Source of the DNA: an uncultured Candidatus Melainabacteria bacterium
Lineage (GTDB): Bacteria; Cyanobacteriota; Vampirovibrionia; Gastranaerophilales; Gastranaerophilaceae
Assembly: GCA_934693235.1 (NCBI GenBank)
Contig: CAKUUY010000001.1
Coordinates: forward strand, 1 to 64,000
Direction: 5' to 3'
Length of the DNA stretch: 64,000 bases
Shown piece after piece: positions 24,522-33,547 of this stretch. The number at the start of each line of letters is the position of its first letter. Positions within the stretch are counted from its first letter, which is position 1. The notes below the pieces were generated by a model, which was not told the origin of the DNA, made no database searches, and saw nothing but the letters and a program-made list of their open reading frames with translations. Position numbers and translations under genes: made by a program.

Positions 24522-25601
24522 TTAATGTTTTGTTTCAATGAAATTAGTATTCGGAATGTACGTGCTTTCGCTGTTTATTTCAATCTTATTAATGATTTTA
24601 GCTCGTTTTTTGCGGAAAAGCATATCTACAAAAGCTTCAAGTCTTGTAATAAATCCTGCTTCACCTGTCTGTTCATCAATTGTAAGGTTAAGGAGCGGTT
24701 TATTAAATCTTTTAGCCTTTCTTGTAATTCTTTCCACCATTAGTGAATCTGGGCCACAACCGAATGCTGTAACGGTAATCATACCATCGATTTTTACATC
24801 TTTCATAAAATGTCCGGCAGCACCGGTCATTTCTCGTTCGTTTGCCCAATACATATCTTGTCCTAGAGCTTTTATTCCATCGTCCATTTGTTCTTTTGAT
24901 AATTGAAGAGATGAATAAACTTTTACATCCATTTTTTCAAGTTTATCAAAAATCTTCATTGAAGCACGTTCGTCAAAAATGTTATAGCCATGAGCAATCA
25001 ATGCAATTGAAATCGGGTATTCTTTTGTTTGATTTTCAATAAATACTTTACCTTGCAAAGCATAATTCATTGCCTTTTGGTAACTCATGCCTGATTTTGA
25101 CATAACATGGAAATTATTATAAGTTCTCCAACCGGCTTTTGAAGCTTTTTTGATTTTATTAATATCAGTAATGCCAAACGGTGCGACCATTTCACTTAAA
25201 AATTCATATAATCCTTGATTTTTTTCTGATTTATCAAGAGTTGCTTCAATCATTGTGAAATCTCGTTTTACAACATTTCTAACTAAATCGGGTAAACCTC
25301 TGATTTTAGAACAGTTGTATATTTTCGGAGCAATTGATTGAATTGACGGAACTAAAATTTTGTCAATTCCTTTGTCTAACAAGTTTAGTACGTGTCCTAT
25401 ATATATTTTAATAGGCAAGCAAGTTTCAGTTACAACAAGCGATGAGCCTGCTGACATTGTTTGTTTTGTAGTAATATCTGATAATACAATTTTAATTCCT
25501 AAGTCTGTAAAAAATCCGTAGTAAAACGGATAATCATTATAAAAAGACATTCCGCGAGGTATGCCTATTGCCATATTGTTGTTTTTGCTATTATTTTCCA
25601 C
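24522..25601 (-). CDS. Acyl-CoA dehydratase activase-related protein (DUF2229 / HgdC-associated)
   Basis: A 359-residue protein related to the region found fused or adjacent to the ATP-dependent activators of 2-hydroxyacyl-CoA dehydratases. Landmarks are AIGIPRGMSFYNDYPFYYGF at the N-terminus, ETCLPIKIYIGHV near residue 58 with a probable Fe-S cysteine, and FGCGPDSLMVERI near residue 280. The start is a GTG at 25601 with AGGGG 9 bases upstream. No dehydratase subunits are nearby. The physiological substrate is unknown. Confidence 0.75.
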   Translation of the reverse strand: MENNSKNNNMAIGIPRGMSFYNDYPFYYGFFTDLGIKIVLSDITTKQTMSAGSSLVVTETCLPIKIYIGHVLNLLDKGIDKILVPSIQSIAPKIYNCSKIRGLPDLVRNVVKRDFTMIEATLDKSEKNQGLYEFLSEMVAPFGITDINKIKKASKAGWRTYNNFHVMSKSGMSYQKAMNYALQGKVFIENQTKEYPISIALIAHGYNIFDERASMKIFDKLEKMDVKVYSSLQLSKEQMDDGIKALGQDMYWANEREMTGAAGHFMKDVKIDGMITVTAFGCGPDSLMVERITRKAKRFNKPLLNLTIDEQTGEAGFITRLEAFVDMLFRKKRAKIINKIEINSESTYIPNTNFIETKH

Positions 25602-25738
25602 AGTAAATCCCCTTTATTACTCTTATAATACTTCAAAATAAAAAATTTTGCCACGAATTTATTAAAATGTTACATTCTGTTTTTACCTAAATTTATATTG
25701 TTGATTTTAGAGTTTATTTGAAGTTAAATCAAATTATT

Positions 25739-26917
25739 ATGGATAAAGAAAATTTACCTCAAAAATCTTATAAAAGAGCTTTAGTTTGGCTTAGTGGCGG
25801 TCATTTTATAAATGATATCTATACCGGAGTTTTAAATCCGATTATGCCTTTTATCGCTGCAAAGATTGGTATATCAATGGCTATTGCGACTATAATTTTA
25901 TCTGTTTCACATATTTTTTCATCGTTATTACAACCATTGTTTGGCTTTTTCGCTGATAATAACGTGAAACGTATTTTTATATTTTGGGGGTTAATTTTAT
26001 CATCAATTTTTATTCCACTGTCAGCATTGGCGCATAATCCGTTTGTACTTATCTTATTTATTATAATCGGAAGTATTGGCTCTAGCTTTTTTCACCCGCA
26101 AGCTCTTGGGTTTGCATCAAGATTTGCAAAGTACTCTGATGCAGGAAAGGCAATGGCTGTATTTGTTGCAATGGGAACATTGGGGTATTCATGTGGACCA
26201 ATAGTTTCTTCAGCAATTACACAGTTTTTAGGTTTGCCTAAAATGCCTGTGATGACAGTTATTGGATGTGTTTGGGCATTGCTCATGTTTAAATTTGTTC
26301 CAAAGATTTCAAAATTAGAGAAAGTTCACAACAAAGTTGATTTTAAACAAGCTTTCAGTAGAATTTTAGCAAATCGAAAATTGAATATATTGAATGTTAT
26401 AGCAATGCTAAAAACAATGATTACGTCATCTTGTTTTATTTTATTGCCGTTCTTGTGGAAAGATATGGGATATAAACCTTTTTATATCGGAATGGCGCTA
26501 TTTGCGTTTATTTTTGCAGGGGGAATTGGTTCTCTTGTTAGCAGTAACGTTGAAAAGAAAATTGGTGCTGCAAATGTGTTTTATATATCAATGATTTTAA
26601 CTTTACCTTTAATGATTGCGTTTGTTGCAATTTACAACTCTCATCCGACAATTTCTCTTGTAATATTTGTCGTAATGGGTTTTGTATCAATGATGGCAAC
26701 GCCTGTCACAATGTTGATGGCGCAAAATGTTTTACCGGAATATAGAAGTATAATTTCCGGATTTATTAACGGTTTTTCTTGGGGAATTGTTGCAGTAGTG
26801 ATGTCAATGCTTGGTTTTGTCGCAGAAAAGTTCGGAATTACAAATGTTTTGCTTTTTGTTGCCGTAATTCCGGCAGTATGTTCTGTATTAGTAAAAGAAC
26901 TTTTTAAAGAGGACTAG
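25739..26917 (+). CDS. MFS transporter, fosmidomycin-resistance (Fsr) type
   Basis: A 392-residue major-facilitator protein with about 12 hydrophobic helices. The N-terminal pattern GGHFINDIYTGVLNPIMPF and SSFFHPQALGFASRF matches the Fsr family of drug or metabolite exporters. The ATG at 25739 is preferred to a TTG at 25718. It is monocistronic. The substrate cannot be told from the sequence. Confidence 0.87.
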   Translation: MDKENLPQKSYKRALVWLSGGHFINDIYTGVLNPIMPFIAAKIGISMAIATIILSVSHIFSSLLQPLFGFFADNNVKRIFIFWGLILSSIFIPLSALAHNPFVLILFIIIGSIGSSFFHPQALGFASRFAKYSDAGKAMAVFVAMGTLGYSCGPIVSSAITQFLGLPKMPVMTVIGCVWALLMFKFVPKISKLEKVHNKVDFKQAFSRILANRKLNILNVIAMLKTMITSSCFILLPFLWKDMGYKPFYIGMALFAFIFAGGIGSLVSSNVEKKIGAANVFYISMILTLPLMIAFVAIYNSHPTISLVIFVVMGFVSMMATPVTMLMAQNVLPEYRSIISGFINGFSWGIVAVVMSMLGFVAEKFGITNVLLFVAVIPAVCSVLVKELFKED

Positions 26918-26963
26918 CAAAATTTATTTTTATGTGTTTTTTTAGTTTTGTAAAGGAAGTATT

Positions 26964-27929
26964 ATGCGTATTCACAATATTACCCCGATAGTCAATAGAA
27001 ATAAGAATTTAAATCCTCAATTTCAAGGAAATTCAATGAAGATTTTCACAACGCCGATGGGCAAGACGAGTGTTAGTAATGGCTTAACTGAATTGGATAA
27101 ATTAGCATTTAGAACTTATATGAATTCAAAGCAGTATACTATGGGACTTACTCATGGTGAAATAAAAGCTTTATCTCAATATGAAGGGGAAGAGTTTATT
27201 ATGAGAGCCTATAAATTTATTACAAGAAAAATGGCTATATTAGAGGATGTCGCCCCAAAACTTGAGATTGGAAACATTGATTGTGATGGTAGAATGTGTT
27301 ATGACAATATTGAAAATTCAATAATAGTGGACATAAATAAAGTTAAAAATTCATCTAAAGCAGCTCAATTTGGCGCATTACGTCATGAAGTTCAACATTT
27401 TTTTCAAAGTATAATGATGTTGATACATGAGGATATTGGTAAAAAGTATATTGCTTCAATTGTTGATACCTACAGAGATAGAATGAAATCCCAAATTTTT
27501 GATTATATAAATAAAACGTCAGTGGAAGAATTTTCAAAGGTTTTTCAGGATTCTTTAGAACCAGATGAAATGATAAATTTTGTAAAAGACATAAAATCAG
27601 GCAACAATTCACTATTAAATAGTATTATTGAAGTGGGAGTTGATCGTTACAAAGAATCTTTGAGCGCTTTTAGAGAAAAAGTAGTTAAACAATATGGGGT
27701 TATAAAAAAGGAAAGTTCTTTGACTCCGGAAATTCAAAAATATTTAGATTATTCTACGAAGCGAAATTATTACAAAAAAGACGGCTCAATTGATGTAACT
27801 AAATACTGTCTTAGTATAAAAGAGCAAGATGCGATATTAGCTCAAAGTCAAGCTACATTTGAATTCTCAGAATCAAAATGTTTCATGAGTTTTTATAAAA
27901 AAGTATTAGCTAATATGTTACAAGATTAA
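26964..27929 (+). CDS. Hypothetical HExxH protein with N-terminal FQG motif
   Basis: A 321-residue protein with LRHEVQHFFQS (HExxH, about residues 137-141), a possible zinc-protease site. It resembles the HEVSH context of the 16138 protein. Its N-terminus MRIHNITPIVNRNK...PQFQG (FQG at residues 20-22) belongs to the recurrent pattern seen in several hypothetical proteins of this window. There is no signal peptide. AAAGGAAG provides a good ribosome-binding site. The role is unknown. Confidence 0.6.
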   Translation: MRIHNITPIVNRNKNLNPQFQGNSMKIFTTPMGKTSVSNGLTELDKLAFRTYMNSKQYTMGLTHGEIKALSQYEGEEFIMRAYKFITRKMAILEDVAPKLEIGNIDCDGRMCYDNIENSIIVDINKVKNSSKAAQFGALRHEVQHFFQSIMMLIHEDIGKKYIASIVDTYRDRMKSQIFDYINKTSVEEFSKVFQDSLEPDEMINFVKDIKSGNNSLLNSIIEVGVDRYKESLSAFREKVVKQYGVIKKESSLTPEIQKYLDYSTKRNYYKKDGSIDVTKYCLSIKEQDAILAQSQATFEFSESKCFMSFYKKVLANMLQD

Positions 27930-27950
27930 GAATTTTTAAAAATTTTAAAT

Positions 27951-28229
27951 TTAACCAAGTAAATTTAAGGATTTGTTTAATTCGTTATTTTGATGTTTTG
28001 ATGCAAAATTTTCTTGTAAAGAAGTTATTTTATATAATAAGTTATTAGTATGTACGTCAAGGCTGAGTTTTTTATCTATTTTATTAAGAATGGCTAATTC
28101 GTGTTCACCACCAAAAGCGTGTGTATTATTAATCCCATTAACCATGGAATTTGACGCGTTTAATGACATAAAAGCTGCGTTATTCATGGTATTAATAGCG
28201 TTAAAGCGGGCAATGGATGAAACTAACAT
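27951..28229 (-). CDS. Small hypothetical protein
   Basis: A 92-residue protein, Asn- and Ser-rich (MLVSSIARFNAINTMNNAAF) with a helical C-terminal half (LAILNKIDKKLSLDVHTNNL). A GGAG ribosome-binding site lies 9 bases before ATG 28229, which supports expression. There is no recognisable domain. It converges with the 26964 gene. Confidence 0.55.
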   Translation of the reverse strand: MLVSSIARFNAINTMNNAAFMSLNASNSMVNGINNTHAFGGEHELAILNKIDKKLSLDVHTNNLLYKITSLQENFASKHQNNELNKSLNLLG

Positions 28230-28446
28230 TCCTTAACTCCTACATGTCTCTCCTACTAAACTATTGTAAAATAACTTACTGTAAAAATCAAGTGTTAATT
28301 TTTGTAACGATGTGGGTAATTTATGAAATTAGATATTATTTATATATTTTATATATATAAGCATTAAATAGCTTGAGGATATTAAGAGAGAACGTTTAAA
28401 TAAAAGAGAGACATAAATTCCTATTCCTTCCTAAAAACAAATTTTA

Positions 28447-28477
28447 CCTCCTTAAAATAATTAAGGAGGCTTTTTTT
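28447..28477 (+). terminator. Terminator upstream of poly-G locus D
   Basis: CCTCCTTAA and TTAAGGAGG form a 9-bp stem followed by seven T. No plus-strand gene ends just before it, so it insulates locus D or ends an unrecognised short transcript from 28300-28440, where I see no gene. Confidence 0.8.
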
Positions 28478-28481
28478 ACGG

Positions 28482-28510
28482 TTGAAAAAAGAAGAAAAAT
28501 ATGTTAAAAT
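28482..28510 (+). promoter_or_regulatory. Leaderless promoter of poly-G locus D
   Basis: TTGAAA (28482-28487), an exact 17-base spacer and TAAAAT (28505-28510). ATG 28517 lies 7 bases past the box, at the expected transcription start. Confidence 0.7.
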
Positions 28511-28516
28511 AAGGAT

Positions 28517-29493
28517 ATGAATTTTCAAGAAGAGCTGAAGAACGTTGAATTTGATATGACAATTGCCGTCGGGGGGGGGGCAGTGCTACGCACGTAGCCC
28601 ACTGTGACGATATTAGTTCCTACTTCAAACGTTGGTGTAAAGCTCCTACGCACGTAGCCCACTGCATCGATATTAGTTCCTACTTCAAACGTTGGTGTAA
28701 AGCTTCTACGCACGTAGCCCACTGGAAAGGCTCACGCAAAGTAGCATTTACATTGGCAGAGGTTTTAATCACCCTTGGTATTATTGGTGTTGTTGCTGCT
28801 TTGACTTTGCCTAGTTTAATTCAAAAATACCAAAAACAACAAGCTGTTACTCAATTAAAATCTACTTATATGACGCTTGCACAGGCATTTGAACACGCTC
28901 AAGCCGATTATGGAGATGTGTCGACTTGGGGAATTGATGAGATATATGGGGCTACTTCTGGGGAGAAAGATTTAATAAAATCTTTTGTGGAGAAATATTT
29001 TCTTCCATACGTAAAACCTGCAAAGAATTATGGTTATACGAAACTTAAAAATATTGGTTATAGTGGTATATATCGCCTAAATAGAGAAAAAGATAATAAT
29101 ACTCTTGGTAGTTACCGTTATATCATTGCTTTAACCAACGGTGCTATTGTTCAATTTTCAATTGATGGATATTGTTACGGAGACATGGGGATAGATCAAA
29201 ATGGAAAACGGTATTGTACTACTGATTGGCGCTACACAAATGTGTATATTATAGCTGATATTAACGGGCTAAAATTACCAAATACGTACGGAAAAGATTT
29301 TTTTGTAATGTCTGTAAATACTGGAACAAACAAGTTTGAATTCTATAATTATTCCGATAAAGCAAATAATAGAAATTGGTTACTAAAGGCTTGTAGTGCA
29401 GAATATAGTAATAGTCTAACAAATACCAATGAAGATAGGCACTGTGGTCGTTTAATTCAACTTGATGGGTGGAAAATCAATTATAATTGGTAA
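28517..29493 (+). CDS. Poly-G locus D: prepilin-like protein, out of frame at G10 (phase-OFF as sequenced)
   Basis: The leader MNFQEELKNVEFDMTIAV enters ten G (28571-28580) and, as sequenced, ends at TAG 28595 as a 26-residue peptide. With 11 or 8 G it reads GGGGSA, two 20-residue repeats (THVAHC.DISSYFKRWCKA), THVAHWKGSRKVA and then the prepilin helix FTLAEVLITLGIIGVVAALT. The total would be 325 residues, with 77 before the expected cleavage. The prepilin frame is open from 28555 and has no ATG, GTG or TTG before 28753, inside the signature itself, and no ribosome-binding site. The mature body is unrelated in detail to that of locus B. In known pseudopilins the helix anchors the protein in the inner membrane before assembly. 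Confidence 0.7.
28571..28580 (+). repeat. G10 homopolymer in locus D
   Basis: Ten G, the same length and the same frame consequence as in locus B. Confidence 0.85.
28588..28720 (+). repeat. 60-bp tandem repeats in locus D (two copies plus a partial)
   Basis: The period is 60 bases. The copies are near-identical to each other and to those at 18803. Each contains CTACGCACGTAG, an interrupted palindrome, followed by CCCACTG. Confidence 0.85.
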
Positions 29494-29500
29494 TTGACTA

Positions 29501-30610
29501 TTATATTTTTGCAATAATTTCTTCTATTTTTTTAGATGATGTGCCATCACCATAAGGATTTTGAGCTTTTAGACGAGTTGCTTCGCGAGTTTTTGATAAA
29601 ATAGCTTCACTATGAGAAATAATTTTGTCATAATCTGCTCCGACAAGTACTGAGACCCCTGCATCAATACCCTCTTGACGTTCTGTTTCGTAGCGCATTA
29701 CAAGAGTAGGGCAGCCAAATGATGGTGCTTCTTCTTGAATTCCGCCAGAATCTGTCAAAATTAATTTAGCATTCTTCATCAAGTAAACAAGATACGGATA
29801 ATCTAGTGGCTTCAAAAGTTTTACATTAGAGTATTTTTCTAGTCTTGCATGAATTTTGTCTTTAACGTTAGGGTTTGGATGGACCGGAATAACAAATGTA
29901 TGATCATTGTAACCTTTTACCAAGTGTTCAATTGCATCAAGAATCCTATTTATTCTTTCACCATGGTTTTCTCGTCTGTGAGCAGTTATAAGAACAAGTT
30001 TGTCATCAATTGTTATTCCGAGCTTTTCGTAAAACTCTTTTGCCCCGTTAAGTGTTTCTTCAGATAAACAGAAAAGCGCATCTATTACAGTATTTCCGAC
30101 AACAAAAATTTTGTCATCAGAGATATTTTCTTTTATTAATGCTTGTCTGTTTTTTTCTGTCGGCGCAAAATTTAGCTCAGCAACACGAGAAGTCATCTGT
30201 CGCATAACTTCTTCCGGAAAAGGTTCATAAATGTCGTAAGAGCGAAGACCTGCTTCAACATGGTATACAGGAATCTTTCTGTAAAAACTGGCCAAAGCTC
30301 CGCAAAGAACTGTCATTGTGTCTCCCTGAACAATTGTTGCATCAACTTTATTGGTATCAAAAACTTTGTCCAAGGCTGTCAAGATACGTGTTTGAACTTC
30401 TAATAGCGATTGATTGGGCTTCATACAATCAAGATTGATGTCAGCTTTTAATCCAAAATATGCTAAAGTTTGGTTTGAGAGTTCTTTTTGTTGCTCTGTG
30501 TTACATACAATAACATTGTATTTTTCAGGATATTTTTTTAGTTCCAAAATAACCGGCGCCAATTTAATAACTTCGGGACGCGTACCGAAGACAAATAATA
30601 TATTTTTCAT
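29501..30610 (-). CDS. wecB: UDP-N-acetylglucosamine 2-epimerase (non-hydrolysing)
   Basis: It interconverts UDP-GlcNAc and UDP-ManNAc for surface polysaccharides. It has 369 residues. GTRPEVIKLAPVI lies at the N-terminus, followed by EAGLRSYD, TAHRRENHG and the UDP-binding LTDSGGIQEE. The ATG at 30610 (MKNILFVFGTRPE) is chosen over one 12 codons upstream. It is monocistronic here and adjacent to locus D. Confidence 0.95.
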   Translation of the reverse strand: MKNILFVFGTRPEVIKLAPVILELKKYPEKYNVIVCNTEQQKELSNQTLAYFGLKADINLDCMKPNQSLLEVQTRILTALDKVFDTNKVDATIVQGDTMTVLCGALASFYRKIPVYHVEAGLRSYDIYEPFPEEVMRQMTSRVAELNFAPTEKNRQALIKENISDDKIFVVGNTVIDALFCLSEETLNGAKEFYEKLGITIDDKLVLITAHRRENHGERINRILDAIEHLVKGYNDHTFVIPVHPNPNVKDKIHARLEKYSNVKLLKPLDYPYLVYLMKNAKLILTDSGGIQEEAPSFGCPTLVMRYETERQEGIDAGVSVLVGADYDKIISHSEAILSKTREATRLKAQNPYGDGTSSKKIEEIIAKI

Positions 30611-30724
30611 AATCTTAAGTTTAATATAAAAATTAATGATATGCAAATAATCCTTATCATTGTATACTCGGGGGATATAACTAATGTTTATCGTTTTATA
30701 ATAATAAAAAAAAAGGAGTGAAAA

Positions 30725-30955
30725 ATGATTGAGCTATATATTTCGGAAACATGCCCATATTGCGGTAAGGTTATTGATTTTTTAGAAAATAGTAATGTTA
30801 GTTATATAAAAAAAGACGTTTCAGAACCGGAAAACCTTAGTTCTTTACTTAAATTAGGTGGAAAAGCTCAAGTTCCGTTTTTAGATGATCCTGAAAATGG
30901 AGTATCTATGTTTGAGTCTGACGACATTATTGAGTATATAAAAAATAGAGGTTAA
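30725..30955 (+). CDS. Glutaredoxin-like protein
   Basis: A 76-residue thioredoxin-fold protein with the CPYC active site (ETCPYCGKV, residues 10-13) and the cis-proline segment QVPFL. It is followed after one base by the Hcp-like gene, so the two are surely cotranscribed and may work together. AAGGAG precedes the ATG. Confidence 0.9.
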   Translation: MIELYISETCPYCGKVIDFLENSNVSYIKKDVSEPENLSSLLKLGGKAQVPFLDDPENGVSMFESDDIIEYIKNRG

Positions 30956-30956
30956 A

Positions 30957-32528
30957 ATGTTTTATAATTCATCAAATAACTATGAGTACAATGATTGTAT
31001 TTCGATGGGAGCATGCTCTGTTTCGCCAAATATTTCGTCTATGCAAGAAGTTATGATGATTTTACTTCGACAAATTGCCTATTATCTGATAAAATTAAGA
31101 GATTTTGGGAGAAATAAAATTGGTGTAATGTCTGATTTAATCTCTGAAATCTCTTCCGTGGACGGAGTGAAGGACTTGTCGGAAGTTCAAGTTCTAAATG
31201 CCTTTTCAAAGGAATACAATAATCTTATTCAAGTTCGAAAAGAATATTTACAATTTTGTAAAAAAAATAGTAAGTTGTGTGTAGATTTGAAGCATTTGAT
31301 AAAACTGTCGCCCAAAACGAGCTTGTCTGCTATTTTAAAAATGGGAGATAAAGAATTTTTACAGAAATATAAAAAATTGAGCTCGGGGCAAAAATATTTG
31401 TCTGAAATCTTGACAGCTTCAATAAAAAGTGTGTGTATAAATATAGTTACACTTATTGATTATGGTTTTTTTTGTGAAGATTCTGGTAATGTTGTTTTGG
31501 ATGCGCTAAATTTGTTTAACAAGTCAACAGTTGACTCTGAAGCCATAAAAGATATGATAAAATGCCTTGCAAACGAAGATATTTTACTTTTAAAATTAAT
31601 TAATTCTGCGCAAAAAGAAAATTTTGGTCAAATTGAAAAAACAGAAGTTTCACATTCAACAAAGCCTAATAAAGCGATAATGGTATCGGGATCAAATTTA
31701 AATGATTTGAAAAATGTTTTACTTTCTGTTGAAAATTTGGATATTGATGTTTATACCAATGGAAATTTGTTGGTAGCTCATTCTTTTCCATATTTTAAAC
31801 ATTTTAAAAATTTAAAAGGGCACTTTGGTAGTGGTGTAAATAGTTCAATTCTTGATTTTGCAACTTTCCCCGGGGCAATATTGTTGACAAAAAACGAAGC
31901 GCAAAATATTGAATATCTTTATAGAGGGCGTCTTTTTACGACTGATAAAATTGCTCCTAAAGGTGTTGTAAAAATTGAAAATAATGATTTTTCACCATTG
32001 ATTAATTCTGCATTGCAAGCAAAAGGTTTTGCAAAAGGCCAAAATAGAGAATCTGAATTTGTAGGTTACTACGAAAAAGAGCTTAATAAAATTATTGATG
32101 GAATAGTTGACAGCCCCCCTAAAAAACTTTATATAATTGGATTGTCAAGCCTTTCTCTGGAGCAAAAAGATTACTTCAAAAAATTCTATTCATTGTTAGA
32201 TAAAGATGATGTTGTGATAACATTTTCTTATAATCCGAAAATGGAAAATGTTTTTGCATTCAATATAGGTAGTGACTATGCTTTGCTCTATGAAGTTTTA
32301 CACAAACTATTTTCAAAAATATCTTTGTCATCTGAAAGTATAACTTTTTTTCTAACAAAATGTGATACAAATTCATTAACAAACATAATAAATTTGAAGA
32401 ATAACGGGGCTAAAAATATTTTTCTATCAGATTGTCCACCGACAGTAATAAATCCTGCAGTTCTAAAAAGTTTCACAAAGCTTTTCGGAATAAAAAACAT
32501 GACGAGTCCGAAAGAAGATTTAGGTTAA
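30957..32528 (+). CDS. Divergent hybrid-cluster (prismane/Hcp) family protein
   Basis: A 523-residue protein whose middle and C-terminus follow hybrid cluster protein: VSGSNLNDLKNVLLS, IDVYTNGNLLVAHSFP, FATFPGAILLTKNE, YRGRLFTTDKIAPKGV and the terminal PPTVINPAVLKSF. Hcp reduces hydroxylamine or NO using a 4Fe-2S-2O cluster. The usual ligand positions look substituted here: YTH becomes YTN, TTNC becomes TKNE, and the later Cys and Glu ligands are not found in place. The N-terminal cysteines (NDCISMGAC) remain. It may therefore be a non-canonical or structural relative. It is paired with a glutaredoxin-like gene. Confidence 0.7.
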   Translation: MFYNSSNNYEYNDCISMGACSVSPNISSMQEVMMILLRQIAYYLIKLRDFGRNKIGVMSDLISEISSVDGVKDLSEVQVLNAFSKEYNNLIQVRKEYLQFCKKNSKLCVDLKHLIKLSPKTSLSAILKMGDKEFLQKYKKLSSGQKYLSEILTASIKSVCINIVTLIDYGFFCEDSGNVVLDALNLFNKSTVDSEAIKDMIKCLANEDILLLKLINSAQKENFGQIEKTEVSHSTKPNKAIMVSGSNLNDLKNVLLSVENLDIDVYTNGNLLVAHSFPYFKHFKNLKGHFGSGVNSSILDFATFPGAILLTKNEAQNIEYLYRGRLFTTDKIAPKGVVKIENNDFSPLINSALQAKGFAKGQNRESEFVGYYEKELNKIIDGIVDSPPKKLYIIGLSSLSLEQKDYFKKFYSLLDKDDVVITFSYNPKMENVFAFNIGSDYALLYEVLHKLFSKISLSSESITFFLTKCDTNSLTNIINLKNNGAKNIFLSDCPPTVINPAVLKSFTKLFGIKNMTSPKEDLG

Positions 32529-32529
32529 T

Positions 32530-33246
32530 TTAAAACTTTATTGGATAATCGTCTGGAAATTCCCAGTTATTTATCATTAATAAATAAGTGCAAAAATCAC
32601 TTCTAGATGTTGCATAGACAGGATGAGTGTTTTTTGATACGCACCAATTTTTGAAATTTTCTCTATTATCTTGATTATAATATTGGCTAACATAACTATC
32701 AATGTGATAACGCCCACCTTGGTTTGTTAGCATAAAAGAAAAATCGTCTTTCCCATCAAACATTTTCTTTCCGGGTTTTAACCAGAGTGATACAATAATT
32801 TCTCCTCTATATCTAACAGTAAGCCCCAAGCAAACTCCATTTGACAATACAAAATATGTTGGCAATTTGGAATATGTGGAATCCCCTCCATTAATTCCAT
32901 ATCTTCTGAAATATTTCGCATCTTCTTTAGGATATTCTTTTATTACTTTAGTATAAGGTTTTAAATATTTTACATAAAAATCATTACCTTTTTGCCATGA
33001 AAAACCGTTTATATCTTCATCTACGTAGATAGAATTATAGACAGGTTCAAATCCCTCTCCGTAATCAAGTTCTGCAAACTTTATTACTTCAGAAATGATA
33101 GAAACAGTTGATTTTAATTGAGTTTCTACGCGCTTTTTTTGATAGTTTGCAATTATGGGTGGTAATGTAATAGCTGCAATTACACCAATAATTCCAAGTG
33201 TTATCAAAGTTTCTGCTAGTGTAAAACCAAAATTCTCTCTTCTCAT
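32530..33246 (-). CDS. Prepilin-like protein with ordinary start
   Basis: A 238-residue pseudopilin: a short leader MRRENFG, then cleavage before FTLAETLITLGIIGVIAAIT, with Glu at +5. The mature body is hydrophilic and Trp/Tyr-containing with two C-terminal Cys. It starts at ATG 33246 directly before the signature, with no poly-G run or 60-bp repeats, in contrast to loci B and D. It is a useful internal control for what a normal gene of this family looks like. Confidence 0.88.
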   Translation of the reverse strand: MRRENFGFTLAETLITLGIIGVIAAITLPPIIANYQKKRVETQLKSTVSIISEVIKFAELDYGEGFEPVYNSIYVDEDINGFSWQKGNDFYVKYLKPYTKVIKEYPKEDAKYFRRYGINGGDSTYSKLPTYFVLSNGVCLGLTVRYRGEIIVSLWLKPGKKMFDGKDDFSFMLTNQGGRYHIDSYVSQYYNQDNRENFKNWCVSKNTHPVYATSRSDFCTYLLMINNWEFPDDYPIKF

Positions 33247-33322
33247 ATTAGTATTATAATACTTATAAATAATTGTTTCAATACTGTTTATTAATTGTGT
33301 AAATATAAAGTAACATTTATAT

Positions 33323-33544
33323 ATGCCATACGATGATGATATTTTAAAAATTTTCGGACTTAATGTAAAATACGAACGACTGAAATCGGAGCTTACGCAA
33401 GCTAAACTTGCTGAGTTGCTTGATGTGCATGAAAAACATGTTTGCAAAATTGAAACCGGCAATCAAAACGTTACATTAAAAACATTGAGTAAAATTGCAA
33501 AAGCTTTGCACACTTCTGAAAGCAACCTTTTAACAAGAAGATAA
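33323..33544 (+). CDS. XRE-family helix-turn-helix regulator
   Basis: A 73-residue single helix-turn-helix domain: ERLKSELTQAKLAELLDVHEKHVCKIETGNQNV, then ALHTSESNLL (quoted in parts: SELTQAKLAELLDVHEKHV is the recognition unit). It is divergent from the prepilin gene at 32530 with only 76 bases between them, so it may regulate that gene. No ribosome-binding site precedes the ATG. Confidence 0.8.
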   Translation: MPYDDDILKIFGLNVKYERLKSELTQAKLAELLDVHEKHVCKIETGNQNVTLKTLSKIAKALHTSESNLLTRR

Positions 33545-33547
33545 TCT

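Noticed and set aside
28525..28722. The equivalent minus-strand frame across locus D
   Set aside because: Same reason; it ends in low complexity opposite the poly-G leader.
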